Positions 47,488 to 61,200 of a stretch of 64,000 bases of DNA are shown in pieces (position 1 is the stretch's first letter; the number at the start of each line of letters is the position of its first letter). The stretch covers positions 310,001 to 374,000 of the forward strand of contig KE546985.1 in the NCBI GenBank assembly GCA_000442125.1, given 5' to 3'. The notes under the pieces were generated by a model. The model was not told where the DNA came from. It saw nothing but the letters and a program-made list of their open reading frames with translations, and did not search any database. This stretch comes from Opeltia flavorubescens. Lineage: Eukaryota > Ascomycota > Lecanoromycetes > Teloschistales > Teloschistaceae. The translations under genes and the position numbers were made by a program.

Positions 47488-50056
47488 TTATTTTTCTAAA
47501 AAGCTACCAGTAACGCCGCCGAGAAGCTGCTCCGCTTTTCTGGCTGTACTTTGAAGACACCTTGCCTCATGATCTGCTTGCTGAATTTCTACCCGCAACG
47601 CGTCTTTGGTGGCCTGAGAACGTTCCCCAGCGAGCATGCAAAGGCGGTCGCAGAGCTGCCCTGCAGCATCCCATCCTTGTATGGATGCCTCGGCTTCTTT
47701 CCTTCGCGTTTCCCCCTGCTCGAGCTTTTGGGAAATCTCCTTGTGAACCTTACTTAACCCTTCCAGGGCATAGTTGAGCCCGACTGTGATGCGATCCCGG
47801 AGTGCAGTGCTAGTGTCATTCAAGAAGACCAACTGCTCTGCTAGTCCCTTGTTTTCTTGTATTGCCGACGCGACGCGCAATACCCGCGAGGGTCGGACTA
47901 CTTGACTGGCACAGCGAACGATGGTTGATAACTCTTGACTATGTGAAATGTCCCTCTGACACTGTTCCACCGTTCGTATTGACATCTCGAGCCTGTGGAG
48001 CTGCGTTGAGTCTATTTTGGGGGAAAGTTTTGTTAGCTCCGCTGCAGTATCTTCTGATGCTGCTACTCCGGATATCAGGTTGGGCGCCGGGGGCCCTAAG
48101 AGTGCTATGAAAACCTTCCTCCACGCCGCGCTATCGACCGCTCCTGGAAGCTTTTGATTTCCAACCATGCAGAGTACCGCGATCAGGATGAATAAACCGC
48201 AATCGAAACCGTTGGACTGTAGGAACTTTGGGTTGGTATTTATCGTCCATCCATCGGCACCTAGTGGCGCAAGCGCAGCCTCGAGGACTGCTGATAAGTG
48301 CTTCTCATTTAAAGAGTTTGGGAGTGAATTGATAACTTCGGCGATTTTCACCTCCAGCCTAAGGACGACCAGCATCCAATGGTGCTGAAAGCATGTGGGT
48401 AGGAGAATGTGATCTGCCTTCGTCACTCGCTTCTTGACCAAGGCTGGGATGGATGGCAACTGCTTCTCGGGGCTATCGATAGATGACCAGTCGTCAGGTA
48501 AGATTCGTGAGAGGATGTACTGTATTGCTGAGGCTGAGAGATACTTTCCTGGCGCCAATGTTGTTAGCGCACCAGGGAGGTCGGTCGTCGGTAATGCCAA
48601 TGGTGTCTTCTTGCCTCGAGGCGAAACTCCAGTGTGTAGACTTGACCGCAAATGTGAATCATCGTACTTTTCCTGCCTTTTCGTGGAGATATTGCATGTA
48701 GTCGGACTGGGTGAAAAGGTAGCGCCGGGTATTGGATAGGGAGATGAATCAACAGGGAAGGGGTGAAACGGATCCTCCGAATCTGCTTTGGAAGGTCGCG
48801 TATGTAGCCACGTTTGCTCAGTGTCTTGCCCTGCCGTTGGATTCGTTGGTAATGCGGAAACGTGGCTCGGAGCGCCAAAGATATCGGAAGGGCTATGAAC
48901 ATATGCAGTCAGCAGTGTCTATTGAGACCGATCCTATCGTCAGACTAGGAGCTTCCACCTTTGTGTAGCGTTTGGAGACACAGCAGATCCAGCGTCTCCG
49001 TCGTCAATGGAGAAGGGCGGCGTTGTTGCCCTCCTTGCGCGCTCAATGGACTGTTTTCGTCAATCACCCATTCACGTCGCATACGAGGTCATCAGGAAGC
49101 AAAGCGCTCCGCGAACAAGCACCTCAGGTTATGCTCACCAAAGAAGACGACCCATAGGAGATCTCTAGCTCTTCCGCCTGTAACCCTTCCCGTAAATCAT
49201 CCCACAAAACCGCTGGACGGGGATTCCGGGGCCTCGGAAAGGCGCGACTCTCTGATGACTGTTTACGTCGGCGCTTCAAAGTAACTTCACGCAGGATAGG
49301 GGGCGGTGTGTTCTGGTTCTTGTGTTGGCTGCTGCTGACTGGCTCCTCCAACTCATTTGCTCCGGCGGCTTCGGACTCCGGAGAGTCCTCTGTGTTGGTG
49401 GACTGATTTGCTGTATTGGTGGGCTGAAACTGATTAATAAGAACTTTTATGTCTTTAATACTGAGGCCGAGGTACGAGGTCCTGGGCTTGTTGAGACGTT
49501 TTTCAACGATCTGCGTCAGCGCCGTCCTTGCATGTGAGAAAGGTTGGATGGTGGCTGACGCTGTAGCAAGAAGTTTCACTGCGCGAAGAGACAAGGGTCC
49601 CGCGTAATAAGCTGGATCCAGAATTGAGTATGCGCCGTCGCATTCCGGCCAATTCCTACGAATCTCCGCATCAAATTTAGCTATCTCCGACCGTGGTTGC
49701 CGATCAAGGACTAAGGAGTTCGAAATTTGCTCCTCGCCGAATTGCTGCCGTATTGATGTCCAAAGTTGATCTACCTGTTGTTGACTGAGGATGCCTTGGT
49801 CTACTTGGCCATTCAAATAACCATTTATGGCCTCGATTGTTGTGTCGCATGCCTCTTGTGCTTCTTGGCGTGTTTCGAATACGGTTCGAATCAAGCTTTC
49901 GCACTTGGCTAGTCTATGCTCAGTTGATAACTGACTGCACCAGTGATCGATCAACGCCTGGTATGTCATGTTTGGGAAGTCGAGGTGAAATGGACTGGTA
50001 TGAGATGGATTATGCCAAGACGAATATTGCGCTAGACCTTTTTTGACCGCCGGCAT
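47488..50056 (-). CDS. Ulp1/C48-type cysteine protease-domain protein, three exons, 804 residues
   Basis: Exons 50056..49139, 49050..48959 and 48892..47488; introns 49138..49051 (88 nt, GTGAGC donor, CAG acceptor) and 48958..48893 (66 nt, GTGGAA donor, CTGAC branch site, CATAG acceptor). Phases match and the joined length is exactly 805 codons with the stop. Start is the first ATG of the frame (MPAVKKGLA). Residues 1-240 are mostly helical and unknown; a KRRRK nuclear-type signal is at about 261-265; 300-440 is disordered. The protease core has HHWMLVVLRLE (His about 508), INSL (Asn about 525 where Ulp1 enzymes have Asp), and LQSNGFDCGLFIL (Gln 562, Cys 568). The C-terminal 110 residues are coiled-coil-like. 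Ulp1 enzymes remove SUMO-type modifiers; related domains are also carried by fungal DNA transposons. No transposase is seen here. The gene lies in a normal-GC island between RIP-degraded LTR elements and shows no stops. Confidence 0.8.
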
Positions 50057-51300
50057 GACTCGACACCTGACCACTTTTTGTTTAATAGAGCTTAGCGCAC
50101 GGCATCGTTGACTCGTAGACTCTGCCAACGAGTCTTTCAGCAACGATATCCGTAAGGTTCACGGAGAAGACACATCGCATGACTCCCAGGAGGACTCTTC
50201 GTAAGCCTCTCTGTCAAGAAGTCCTCAACATCAACATGGTCTCCTATAACCCTCAATCGGCTCCACTGCATAGAGCCGTACCTGCTGGTCAAATATACAG
50301 GTCTCGCTCTTCATGTTTCTCTGCATCTGTCTACCATCAAGTGAAGGGATATAATAAACACCGATCACTTATGGCCCTAGTTGGTCAATCATTCGATCAA
50401 TTTCGAGCCCTATCGTTGTACACCATACGTCCCCCATGTTCCTCACGGTATCCGGAGGTTCTTGGAACTCCTATGTCTGATAGTAATTTTATCACGAGCC
50501 TAAAATGCCCAGCACAGGGTGTAACACGATGCTCCGCCTGGACCAACTCTTCAGCCGACTGACCAATCTGACTATACAATGCTTCCGTCCACTAGTCTTT
50601 GGAATCTATGCCACCTGTCTGAACAACCGATTACGTATACTGATGTGACTCCTATCCAGAAGCTCCGTGTCGATCCTATCAGCAGTATCGACACGCTTCC
50701 GTTGTAATCATCGATTTTTCAGACGCCCATGCATAAGTTTACTAGCCTATTATGCCCTTCTCCCATGCAGGATCACCCATCTGCTCGGAAGGCTCACCTT
50801 TCCCTGAGGGTTTGCACCGTCTCTCGTATCTGTTGGTGGCGGCTTGTTACTTCGTCATGTCCCTATCGCATCAAACTGCCCGACTTCGCATACAACTTCG
50901 ATGGCGGCTCTTGGTAATCGTACCTGAGCTTGTAGTATTATTTTTCCGGTTCTAATTAATACCGCAATTATAGCCATGCTGGGAACACAAAAAAGCGGCT
51001 TCTGGAGTATTGCAGGCGCTCAGGTTTCGAACATTTCTCGTTGAACCTTCTATATCGGTGTCGCTAAGGTCACCGATCATGCCCAGATATCATTTTTACC
51101 GGAAGTAGCAGACGGTACGTATTTTATCGTGGACTAAGGTGCCTGCGATTTATTCTTTCCATGATATCCCTATATTTTGCTCTTGTACATTCGATATTTT
51201 CTTTTCTACCTATTTGCTTGACTACCGTTTTTATCTTCCTGCTATATAGTATATAGTCTCTGGCGTTCCTCGGTTTAAATTACCTCTATTTATCGAATAC
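50057..51300. other. Upstream region of the protease gene
   Basis: Normal-GC DNA with short plus-strand frames (50,179-50,562, 127 codons from ATG; 50,729-50,955) that resemble no family. It presumably contains the protease promoter. Composition shifts to AT-rich at about 51,300. Confidence 0.35.
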
Positions 51301-51894
51301 GGGGACGAATTGGTTCGCTAAAATATAGAGAAAAAAAAAACGAAAGGAAATTAAATATAATCGTATTATTTTACTAATAAACCAATATATAATCAATAAA
51401 AATATTAGATAATATATTTCTTTTCGAGATAAACTTTATTTTTAAAATAGAGGTAGAATTAAATAATAAAATTTGTTGGTATATATTAAAGTTTCGATTT
51501 TAATATACGTAATATCTATTTTTTTTTTCGAACTAAAAACTATATTTTTATAATATAAATTTTAGCGTATAATTATTATATCGAAGTTTATAGAATCTTT
51601 TAATAAATATTTAAAAAAAAAAATTAATATATAAAAAAAAACTCGAGAATATTTATTTAAATATTAATTTTATTAATAGAAATATTTATAAAAATATATA
51701 TTTATAGCTTTTATTATTTAAATAAAAAACTAAAATATTAATAAAATTAAATTATTAATAAAAATAATATACAATATTTTTTATTCTATTATTTTTAATT
51801 TAAAATAAAATAAATAAAATCGTTAATAATTTTATACTAAAATTTATTATATAAATAAAATTATTTTTATATAACTTTTAATTAATAAATAAAT

Positions 51895-52090
51895 ACTATA
51901 TAATAAATATAAAATAATAGTATTATATTAAAAATAAAATATTATTTATTTATAAAATCTATAATTAAATTAATATAAACGCTAAAAAATATAAAATTTA
52001 AATAGATAAATATATTTTAACAAAAATTTTCGAGTTATAATAGCTATTTAATTTTATTTATTTTATTAATTTTTAATTAATATAATATAG
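51895..52090. repeat. Family A copy 2, left LTR
   Basis: Contains AACGCTAAAAAATATAAAAT, GATAAATATATTTTAAC, GAGTTATAATAGCTATTT and AATATAATATAGCTATAAT. Edges approximate. Confidence 0.7.
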
Positions 52091-55000
52091 CTATAATTAA
52101 TACCGGTAATAAAAAAAACTTTTAGCTTTTAATACCAAGCTTTTTTTTATTAATAAACGGCTTTTTAGTTTAATTTTACTATTTAATAATAATATTAATA
52201 ATATTAGTAATTTTATTATAATTATAGCTAATTCTAAATTAAAATATTATTTATATTTTTTTATTAATATTCTAGTATTATTTAAACGGTATTCGAATAT
52301 ATATTAATTAATTTTAAACCTATAATCAATTTAATAATTAAAATATTTAATAAAAATATTTTTATTTTTATAAATATAGTATTTATAAAAATCTTATATA
52401 ATAAATAAAAATTTTGAATAATAAAATACCAGTTTATTATATTTAATAAATTTAATTTTTTTATAATTAAATTCTAATATAATATAATTTTCATAAAAAT
52501 ATATTATTATAAAAATACTATTTTTAAAATAAATTAGCTAATAATATATATTATAATTTTTTTCTATTTTTATTATAATAATAATAATAAGATTTATAAT
52601 ACTAATAACAATAAATTAATATTTTATTATAGCTATTAGTATTATAGTATTTTATATTATAAATATATTAATAAATTTATTAAATTTTAAAATATTTCGA
52701 TTATAATAATAAATTATATATTTTATAATTAAAAAAATCGTTAATTTTTTAATAGAAATATAAATAAAAGTTTTAAAATCTAGTATATTTTTTAATTGAA
52801 TAATTTATTTAAAATTTAGTAAAAATAAAAAATTTAATAATTTATAAATTATAAATATAAATAATTTTTAATTAAAAATTTAAATATAGAATAATAGTTT
52901 ATAAAATTATTAAAAGCGATTAATATTAATTAAAAAACAAAAAATTAGAATTTATAGCTAGTAAATTTTAATAATATATTTAGAATAATATTTATAACTA
53001 AAAAATAAAATTAATTTTAGATTTAAAATATTAAAATAATTTAAAAATTTCTATTAAATAAAAATATAATTTTTTTATAAATATTATATTTGAAATAATT
53101 TAGCGAAAAATTCTATTTATAGTAGAATAATATAAATAGTTAATAGTATTATATTTAATTATTTTTATTATATAACGAATAAATTTAATTATTTAAATAA
53201 TATTTATAACTTTTTATTTTATAAATTAATAGTATATTTTTACATTTAATTATAAATAGCTAAAAAATACAATCAATTATTTAATTTTCTATTTAAATTT
53301 TTTGATTATTTAATAAATAATTTTATTTAGATTATAATAAATATAAATTCTAAAATTATATTTTTTACTAGCGTTAAAATCGATATATAATATTAAACTT
53401 TTATTAAAATAAACCAGAATTAATACTAATAAAAAAAGCTTTTATAGATAATAAAGTATATAAAATCTTTTAGATATAAATATTATTTATAACGGTAATA
53501 TCGCGGATTATATAAATTCTATAGTTTTAAATAAGTTTAATAATAATTATATAATTATTAATCTATTTTTAAAAATAGTTTATTAAAATATTATATTTTT
53601 TTAATATTTAAAATATATATAAAAATAAATATTTTTAAATTATTTCTAGCTTATTTTATACTATAGTAAATTTAAATATATTAGTTTTTTAATTTAAAGA
53701 TTTTATAAATATATATTTAATAAATAATTATATAAATAAATAATAAAAATTTATAGTATTTAATATATAAAAAACTTTATTAAAATATTTTATAAATTTT
53801 TTAATAAAAAAAAAAATTATAATATTATTAATATAAATTTTTAAAAAAAAAAAAAATAAATATAAAATTTTATTTATTATTTATTATATAAAAATTAATA
53901 AACTATAATAATTGATTATCGATATTTTAAATATTTTTAACTTTTAATATAAAATTATTATTAAACGGTAATAATACTATTAATTAATTTATTATTAATA
54001 GAAAAAAATATAAAAAATATTATAAAAAGAACTTTAGCGTTATAAATCTATACTAGATTTTTTTTTCGATAATATTAAATAGATATTAAATATTGTAAAT
54101 TTATTAATTAGTTAAATAATAATAATAATATATTTTTTAAAATTTTAATCGATATTTCTTTATATTATAAATTAAAAAAACGAAATAAAATAATTATAAT
54201 AATTTTTTGTATTTATTTTTATTTATATAATATATTTAAAATTCTATTAATAGTTTTTTTATTATAAATATAAATTGAATATATATTAGTTTATAAAAAT
54301 TTATAATTTAATTTTTAGTTTTTTATTTATAAAATATTTATATATTTTAATTTTTATATATTAATTATTTTTTCGATATTTTATTTTAAATAAAGATCGC
54401 GTTTAATTAAAATAGCTAAAATAGTTTATTTAGCTTATATTTTAAAGAATATTATATTTATATAATATATTACTTTTATTCTATTTATAATATTCGTAAA
54501 TAATATATAAATAATTTTATAAACTATAATAGCTATTAGAATAGCTATTTTAAAAATTATTTAAATTTTTATTTTAATATTTTAACCGCTAGTTTATAGT
54601 TTTTTAAATTAATTTAATAATATTTATTAAATTTATATTATTAAATAATATCTAGCTAGATTTTTATAATTTATTGAATAAAAATTAATAAAATATTAAA
54701 AATAAAAGTTTATTTAAATATATAAACAATTAAAAAAATTTAACTAATAAAAGTTTTTTAATATTTTCGGTTAATAAATAAATTTATAATTTTATAAAAA
54801 ATTTATAAAATTTTAAAATAAATTAATAATTTTAATAATTTTATTAATATATAATATTATTATAATATATTAAATATTATATATAGTTTTATTTATTTTA
54901 ATAATTTTAATATTAATAGCGATAATTATCTTTATATAATTATAAAAAATAATAATTATTATATTTTAAAATAAATATATATTAATATTTTTAAAATCTA

Positions 55001-58000
55001 CACTATTAATATTATTAAATACTATAATTTTAATATTAAATAATAATATATTAATAATATTAATAAATATTATACCGTTTAATTTATTTATTAAATAAAA
55101 TTTATATATAATAATTATAAACTATAATATTTTTTTATAAAATATTAAAGTTTTTGTAATTATAAATTGAATAATATTATATCGCCTTTTATTGCTATTT
55201 TTAAAAGTTATAGAAACTGATTTTTTTTAAATTATCGTATATAGCAGTTATTTTAATAAAAATTTTTAATTAATTAAATTTTTATATAGTTTATATTTTA
55301 ATAAAAGCTATAATTTTTTATATTTAATTTTAAATAAATATTTACAGTTATATAACGATATTTTCGAAAAATAAAGTCTATTATTAATATATTTTTGGCG
55401 GTTGAATAAATTATTTATAGCGTTTATAGCGATTATTTTTTATATTTTCTAATTTAATAGTTTTTAATTTAAAAAATCTCTAGTTTAATAATTATTAGTA
55501 TATTTTTAAATAATTTAATAAATTTTAAATTTACTTACGCTAATATTAATAAGATATTTAATTTAATAATTAATTTATTTATAACAGCTATTATTAAAAA
55601 TAGATTTTTATTATAACTAAAATATAAATTATAATATAAAATATTATTTAAATTAAAAATTTCGTTTTATTTATTATATTAATTTATTTTTATTAATTTA
55701 AATATTGCGCGTTTTATTATAATAAAAATAAATTTTATTATATTAATATACTAATTAAAATATTTAATAATTGTATATAAAATTTTATTAAATTTTTTAT
55801 TTATTATATATTCGATTCTAATAGAATTTATAAATTAATAAAAATCGTTTTTATAATTCTAATATTATTTCGTTTTATTATTTAAAATTTATTTATTAAA
55901 AGTTTTTTATTAAAATTAAATTTATTAATTATTCAACTAGCGGTTTCTATATAAATTCTAGCTATTATTATATTATATAATAGCTATAATATTACTAGTT
56001 TTTAAAATAATATTATTATAATATATTAATAATTTTAAACGAAAATTATTAATATTTATTTCAAATAATACGCTAATTATTTTATATATTAGATTTCTTT
56101 TTAATTAATAAAGTTTCGAAAATTATAAAAATAACTAATAGTAATATATAATAAAAAAAATATTCGGTTAGTTTTTTTATATATAATTTGAATATATAAA
56201 TAAACATTTAAATAAATTAAAAAAAGTATTTTATAATAATTAATATATTATTAATTTTTATTTTAGTTACTTTTAAATTTTTTATAAAAAATATAATTTT
56301 AATATTTCGCGATTTTTATTATTTTTATAAATATCGAATTAAATATATTTTTTATTATAATAAAATTTATTAAATATACTAATAGTAATTATTATAATTA
56401 TATTCGAGATTAATATATATATTCGAATATTAAAAAAATTAGTATTAGTTTTACTTTAAATATTTTCAAAAAATATTAATTTTATATTTTTTCTATTATT
56501 CAAAATAATTATTAAAAGTTTTCGTTTGCAATTATTAATATATTATAATAGAATTTATCTAAAAACAAGTAATATTACAGCTATTAAATATATAATAATA
56601 GCCGGAATCTATATAAAAACCGCTAGTTAAATAATTTATAAACTTATTTTTTATAAAAAAACTTTTAGTAAATAAATATATTTCGAATTTTTTTTTTGAA
56701 TCTATAAATCGTTAAAAATATAATAAATCTATTTTAACTAGTTTAAAATAGTAAATAATAATTCGTTAAATTAAAATTCAAAAAATATATTTTATAATTT
56801 AATATTTTCGTTTAAATATATTAATTTATCAATAAATTTATAATTATAATAGTATAATATATAATTATTTTATTTTGAAAAAAAATTCTAGATTATAATA
56901 TATTAATAATCTATTTATTATTTTATATTTAATTTCTATATATTATAAAAAAATTAATATATTATAATCAATTCTATATAAATTTATATAAATTAAAGGT
57001 TATTTATTATTATAGAATTGAAATTAATTAATATTATAAATTTTCTATTATATATTTATAATAAGTAATATAATTATTAAATTTATTTATATAATAACTT
57101 GTTAATTTATAAAATTTTATATAAAAATTTCTAGTAATTAAATTAAACGGGCGTTTATAAAGAATTAATTATTCGAAAATATATAATTTTAATATAATAA
57201 ATCGCTAATATTTATAGATCTAGTCTATTATTATTAAAATAAAAGTTCTATTATTTTTATAGTAGAAGTTTTATTATATTTAGCGGCGGTATAATATTTT
57301 ATTCCAATTTTATTAAATAAAATAAATTAGATTTAATACTAAATAAAAAATTTTTTTATTATTTAAATATATTAATAAATTTAATTATATTTATAAAATT
57401 TTTATATTATTATAAATTCTTTAATAAATTTAAAAAATAAAAATAAAAATTCAAATTATTTTAAATAAATTTTTTATTAATTTTTTAATATTAATTTAAA
57501 AACTTCTAACTATTTTTAAAAACTATAATAGTTTTATTATAAAAATCGTTTAATAATTCAATAGTAATATATAAATATTCGCTTTAATTTATAAAATAAA
57601 TAATTATAAAAACTATTTTAATTTAAATTATTAGACTATTAAAAATTTTTTAAAATAAAAAAAGATATAAACTCGAATTGATTTTATATATATAATCGAT
57701 ATAAACTTTAAAAATTACTATAAATATATAATTTTATTTTAAAAATCGATTAATATATTTTTTAATTATTTTAATAAAAAAAATAATTATAATAAAAACT
57801 AATATAATAATTAAATTAATTATATTTTTTAAATTATTATAAAAAATATTTGAATTTTTATTAAAAGAACCAGAAATTAGAATATATTTTAATTAATTTT
57901 ATTATTTAAATACTAATATAAAAATAATAGTTTAATAAACGAAAAAGTATTCAATTTATTTAAAAAAGTATAATATTATATAATAGTTAATGATATTTAT

Positions 58001-58058
58001 ATACGAATATTAAAAAGAAAATATTTTATATAAATTATTTTTATTTACTATTATTTAT

Positions 58059-58252
58059 TATATAATAGATTTATATTAATAATATTATATTAAATTTAAA
58101 AATCTATTTAATTTTAAAATCTATAATTAAATAAATTTAGATTTTAAAAAACGCTAAACCCAATTAAATAAATATATTTAATAGATATACCTCGAGTTAT
58201 AATAGTTTTTTCAGTCCTATTTATTCTATTAGTTCTCTATTTATATAATTTA
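58059..58252. repeat. Family A copy 2, right LTR
   Basis: Contains AAACGCTAAACCCAATTAAA, TAAATATATTTAA, GAGTTATAATAG and TTATATAATTTAGCCGTAAT. It keeps more C and G than the other A-type LTRs. Confidence 0.7.
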
Positions 58253-61200
58253 GCCGTAATAGTAAAAATTAAATAATAATATTATTATATATTTTAAAAA
58301 TTAACAATAAAAAAATTTCGTATAATAATAATTTTTTAATATAGTTGAAATCGAAATTAATAAATAATTTTAATATTAATTTTTAAAATATATAAATTAA
58401 ACCCAGTATTTTTATTTAAAAAATATTTAATATTTATAAAATCTATTAATTATATTATTAGAAGATATTTATAATTTTATAGATATAAAAAACTATTATA
58501 TAATACTTAAATCTATATAATATTTATATTATATAATTTTAATAATATAAATATATATTAAAATTAAATTAAATTTTATATTTTTTTTATTATAATAATT
58601 TAAATATAAAAAAAGTTTAATCGAAAAAAAATTTAAATTATTTTTTAATAAATATAAAATAAATTAATATAAATTAGATTTAATCTAGTATAAATTATTA
58701 TATATTATTTTTTTTATTATATTTATTAGAAATAGAGAATATTTTTTTATATTTTCTATTATTACTATAATATATCCTTTATACTACTATAAGATCGCTA
58801 GATAAACCGCCTGCGAATCTCGAGTTAACGGAACTATATAATAAAATATAGAAGATATTTATTTTTATAATAATAGAACTATTTACTAAAAAATTAGTGG
58901 TTTAAAATCTATAGAGTTTTTATTAAATATAAACGCTATCTGTATTAAATATAGCTCTATTTTTTATAAACTTTATATCTATTCAGCCTTTAGTTTTATA
59001 ATTATATTTTTTTTATTTAAATTTAATTCTTTAAGTTCTATTAGTAAATAATAAATTTATATAATATATTTCTTCTTTTTATTAACCGGTATATAGCTAT
59101 ATTAAAATCTATAAAAGTTAAATTTATAAATTATAAATAAATAGATCTTATATATAATTATAAAATTTAAATATTTTATAATTTAATTAAAAATATAACT
59201 ATTTTTTTAATTTATTTAATTAATTGAAATCAATTAAATTAATTATTTTAATTTTATTTAATTATTTATAATTTATAAATTTTTTATTTATAATATTTAT
59301 TTAATATTATTCTATAAAATTTAAAAAGATAAATTTATAAGTAAATATAGTAAAATTTTATTTTTTTATTTATTATAAAATAATTTAAAATAGTATAAAA
59401 CTTTTTTAAAATTTTTTTAAAAGATAAAATTTATAAATTTTAGTTTTTAATTATATTAAATTATTTTTAGATATTAAATTAATAAATAAATAGTACTTTT
59501 ATTATATAATCTTTTTTTTAAAAATATTATTATATTTATTATATAATAATAAAATATTTTAAATTTTATTTTAATAGTATTAAATTACTTTTTACTATAT
59601 AAAGTCGTTTAAAGTTTAATTTTTAGTTTCGATTTATTTTTAGAAAATATATAGTAGTAGATATAAAATAAATTAGAGTTTTTTCTAGAATTATATTTTT
59701 TAAAAAGCTATAAATATAATAAAAAAATAAATAATTATTTTTTTATTTAATTATAATTTTTTTTTATTTTTATAATATTTTTCTAGTAAATATTTTTTAA
59801 AATATTTAAATAATTATATATTTTTTTTAAATCTTTATTTTTTATTAAACTATAAATTTTTTTTAGTTTTTTTTTTATTTTATATTTAAAACTATAGTTT
59901 ATTATATAAATATAATTTTTAGCTATTATTATAATTTATTTATTAAATTATAGTATTAAAACTATAAATTTTTTTTATTTCCTTAAAATTTTCGTTTAAT
60001 TTTACGAATTCTAGTTAATCTAATAGATAAATAGGTTTAAAACTAATTTTTTTTAATTTTCTATATAATTTTTACTATAGCCTTTTTATTTAAAAAAAAC
60101 TATAAAAAAAAACCGCAGCTTAAAAATATATAGAAAATAGATTTTTTAAATATTTAAATTATTATTTTATAATTTATAATTTTAATAATATTTTTAAATA
60201 ATTATTTAAATTTTTAAATTTTTTTAGTTAAATATTAATATAATTTTTTATAGTTTATAAAAATTTAATTTAATATATATAATATATTAAATGCTTTATA
60301 ATAAACTTTATATATATTTATTCTATATTTATAAAAAAAATTATTTAATATAATTACTATTTTTTTATTAATTATTAATATAAATAGGATATTTATTTTT
60401 TAGAAAATTAATTTATATTTAGAAATTTTTATTAATATTTCTATTTAAAAGCGAATTTTAAAATTATCTTCGCTTTTTAATAGCGATATTTCTAGAAATT
60501 TAAGGTAAAAGTTACTATAAAACGCGGGCCTATTAATACTACTACTTTAATAATAGTAAATATAATTAAATTTTTTATTTTTATAATAGCGGAAGTTTTT
60601 ATTTTATTATAAAATATAGTAGATAATATTTAATAAATTACTAAAAAAATATATATTAGTAATTTTTTTTTAATTATTTATTTAAAACTTTTATTAATAA
60701 TTTACTTTTAAATATAATAATTAGTAGTTTTATTAAAAAATATAAATATATTATAGATTAATTTATATAAATAATAATTATTTAAATTAATATAATAATA
60801 TAAATTTTCAATTTATATATAAACTTCTAGTAATAATTTTCTATAATTAATCAATAGATTTTATATAGTCTATTTTTTTTTTTTTTTTTTAAATATATTT
60901 TTTATTCTAGTTTTTATTCTATTTAATATATCAATTTTTAATTTTATTTATTTAAAATATTTAATAGATTCCTTTATATTATTTAAATTATTAACTAGTT
61001 TTTAAAATTTTTTAAAAGATATAATATTAATTTAATAGATCAATTATTAAAATTTATTTTTAATTATATATTTAATAAATATCTATTTTATTTTTTATTC
61101 TTTTTTATTTTCTATTAGAATAGGTTAAATTTTAGGGTTTTTACCGTAAAAGTACTATAGTTCGAGTAAATTAATATAAAATATAGAATAAATCCTTCTA

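Larger units (their letters stand above)
51895..58252. mobile_element. LTR retrotransposon family A, copy 2, about 6.36 kb, not split by nested elements (fossil)
   Basis: Direct repeats of about 195 bp at both ends (51895..52090 and 58059..58252) belong to the same LTR family as copy 1. Interior blocks match copy 1 in order, which fixes the element's full extent. About 6.4 kb is an ordinary size for a Ty3- or Ty1-type element. Coding capacity is completely erased by RIP. Same orientation as copy 1, 5.26 kb apart with the protease island between. Confidence 0.75.

Noticed and set aside
47551-48740. Several plus-strand frames opposite the protease gene
   Set aside because: They lie antisense to the spliced Ulp1-like gene and have no independent support.
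48564-48902. Minus-strand 112-codon frame with a plausible N-terminus
   Set aside because: Out-of-frame shadow of exon 3 of the protease gene, whose frame continues through this region to the splice acceptor at 48,893.
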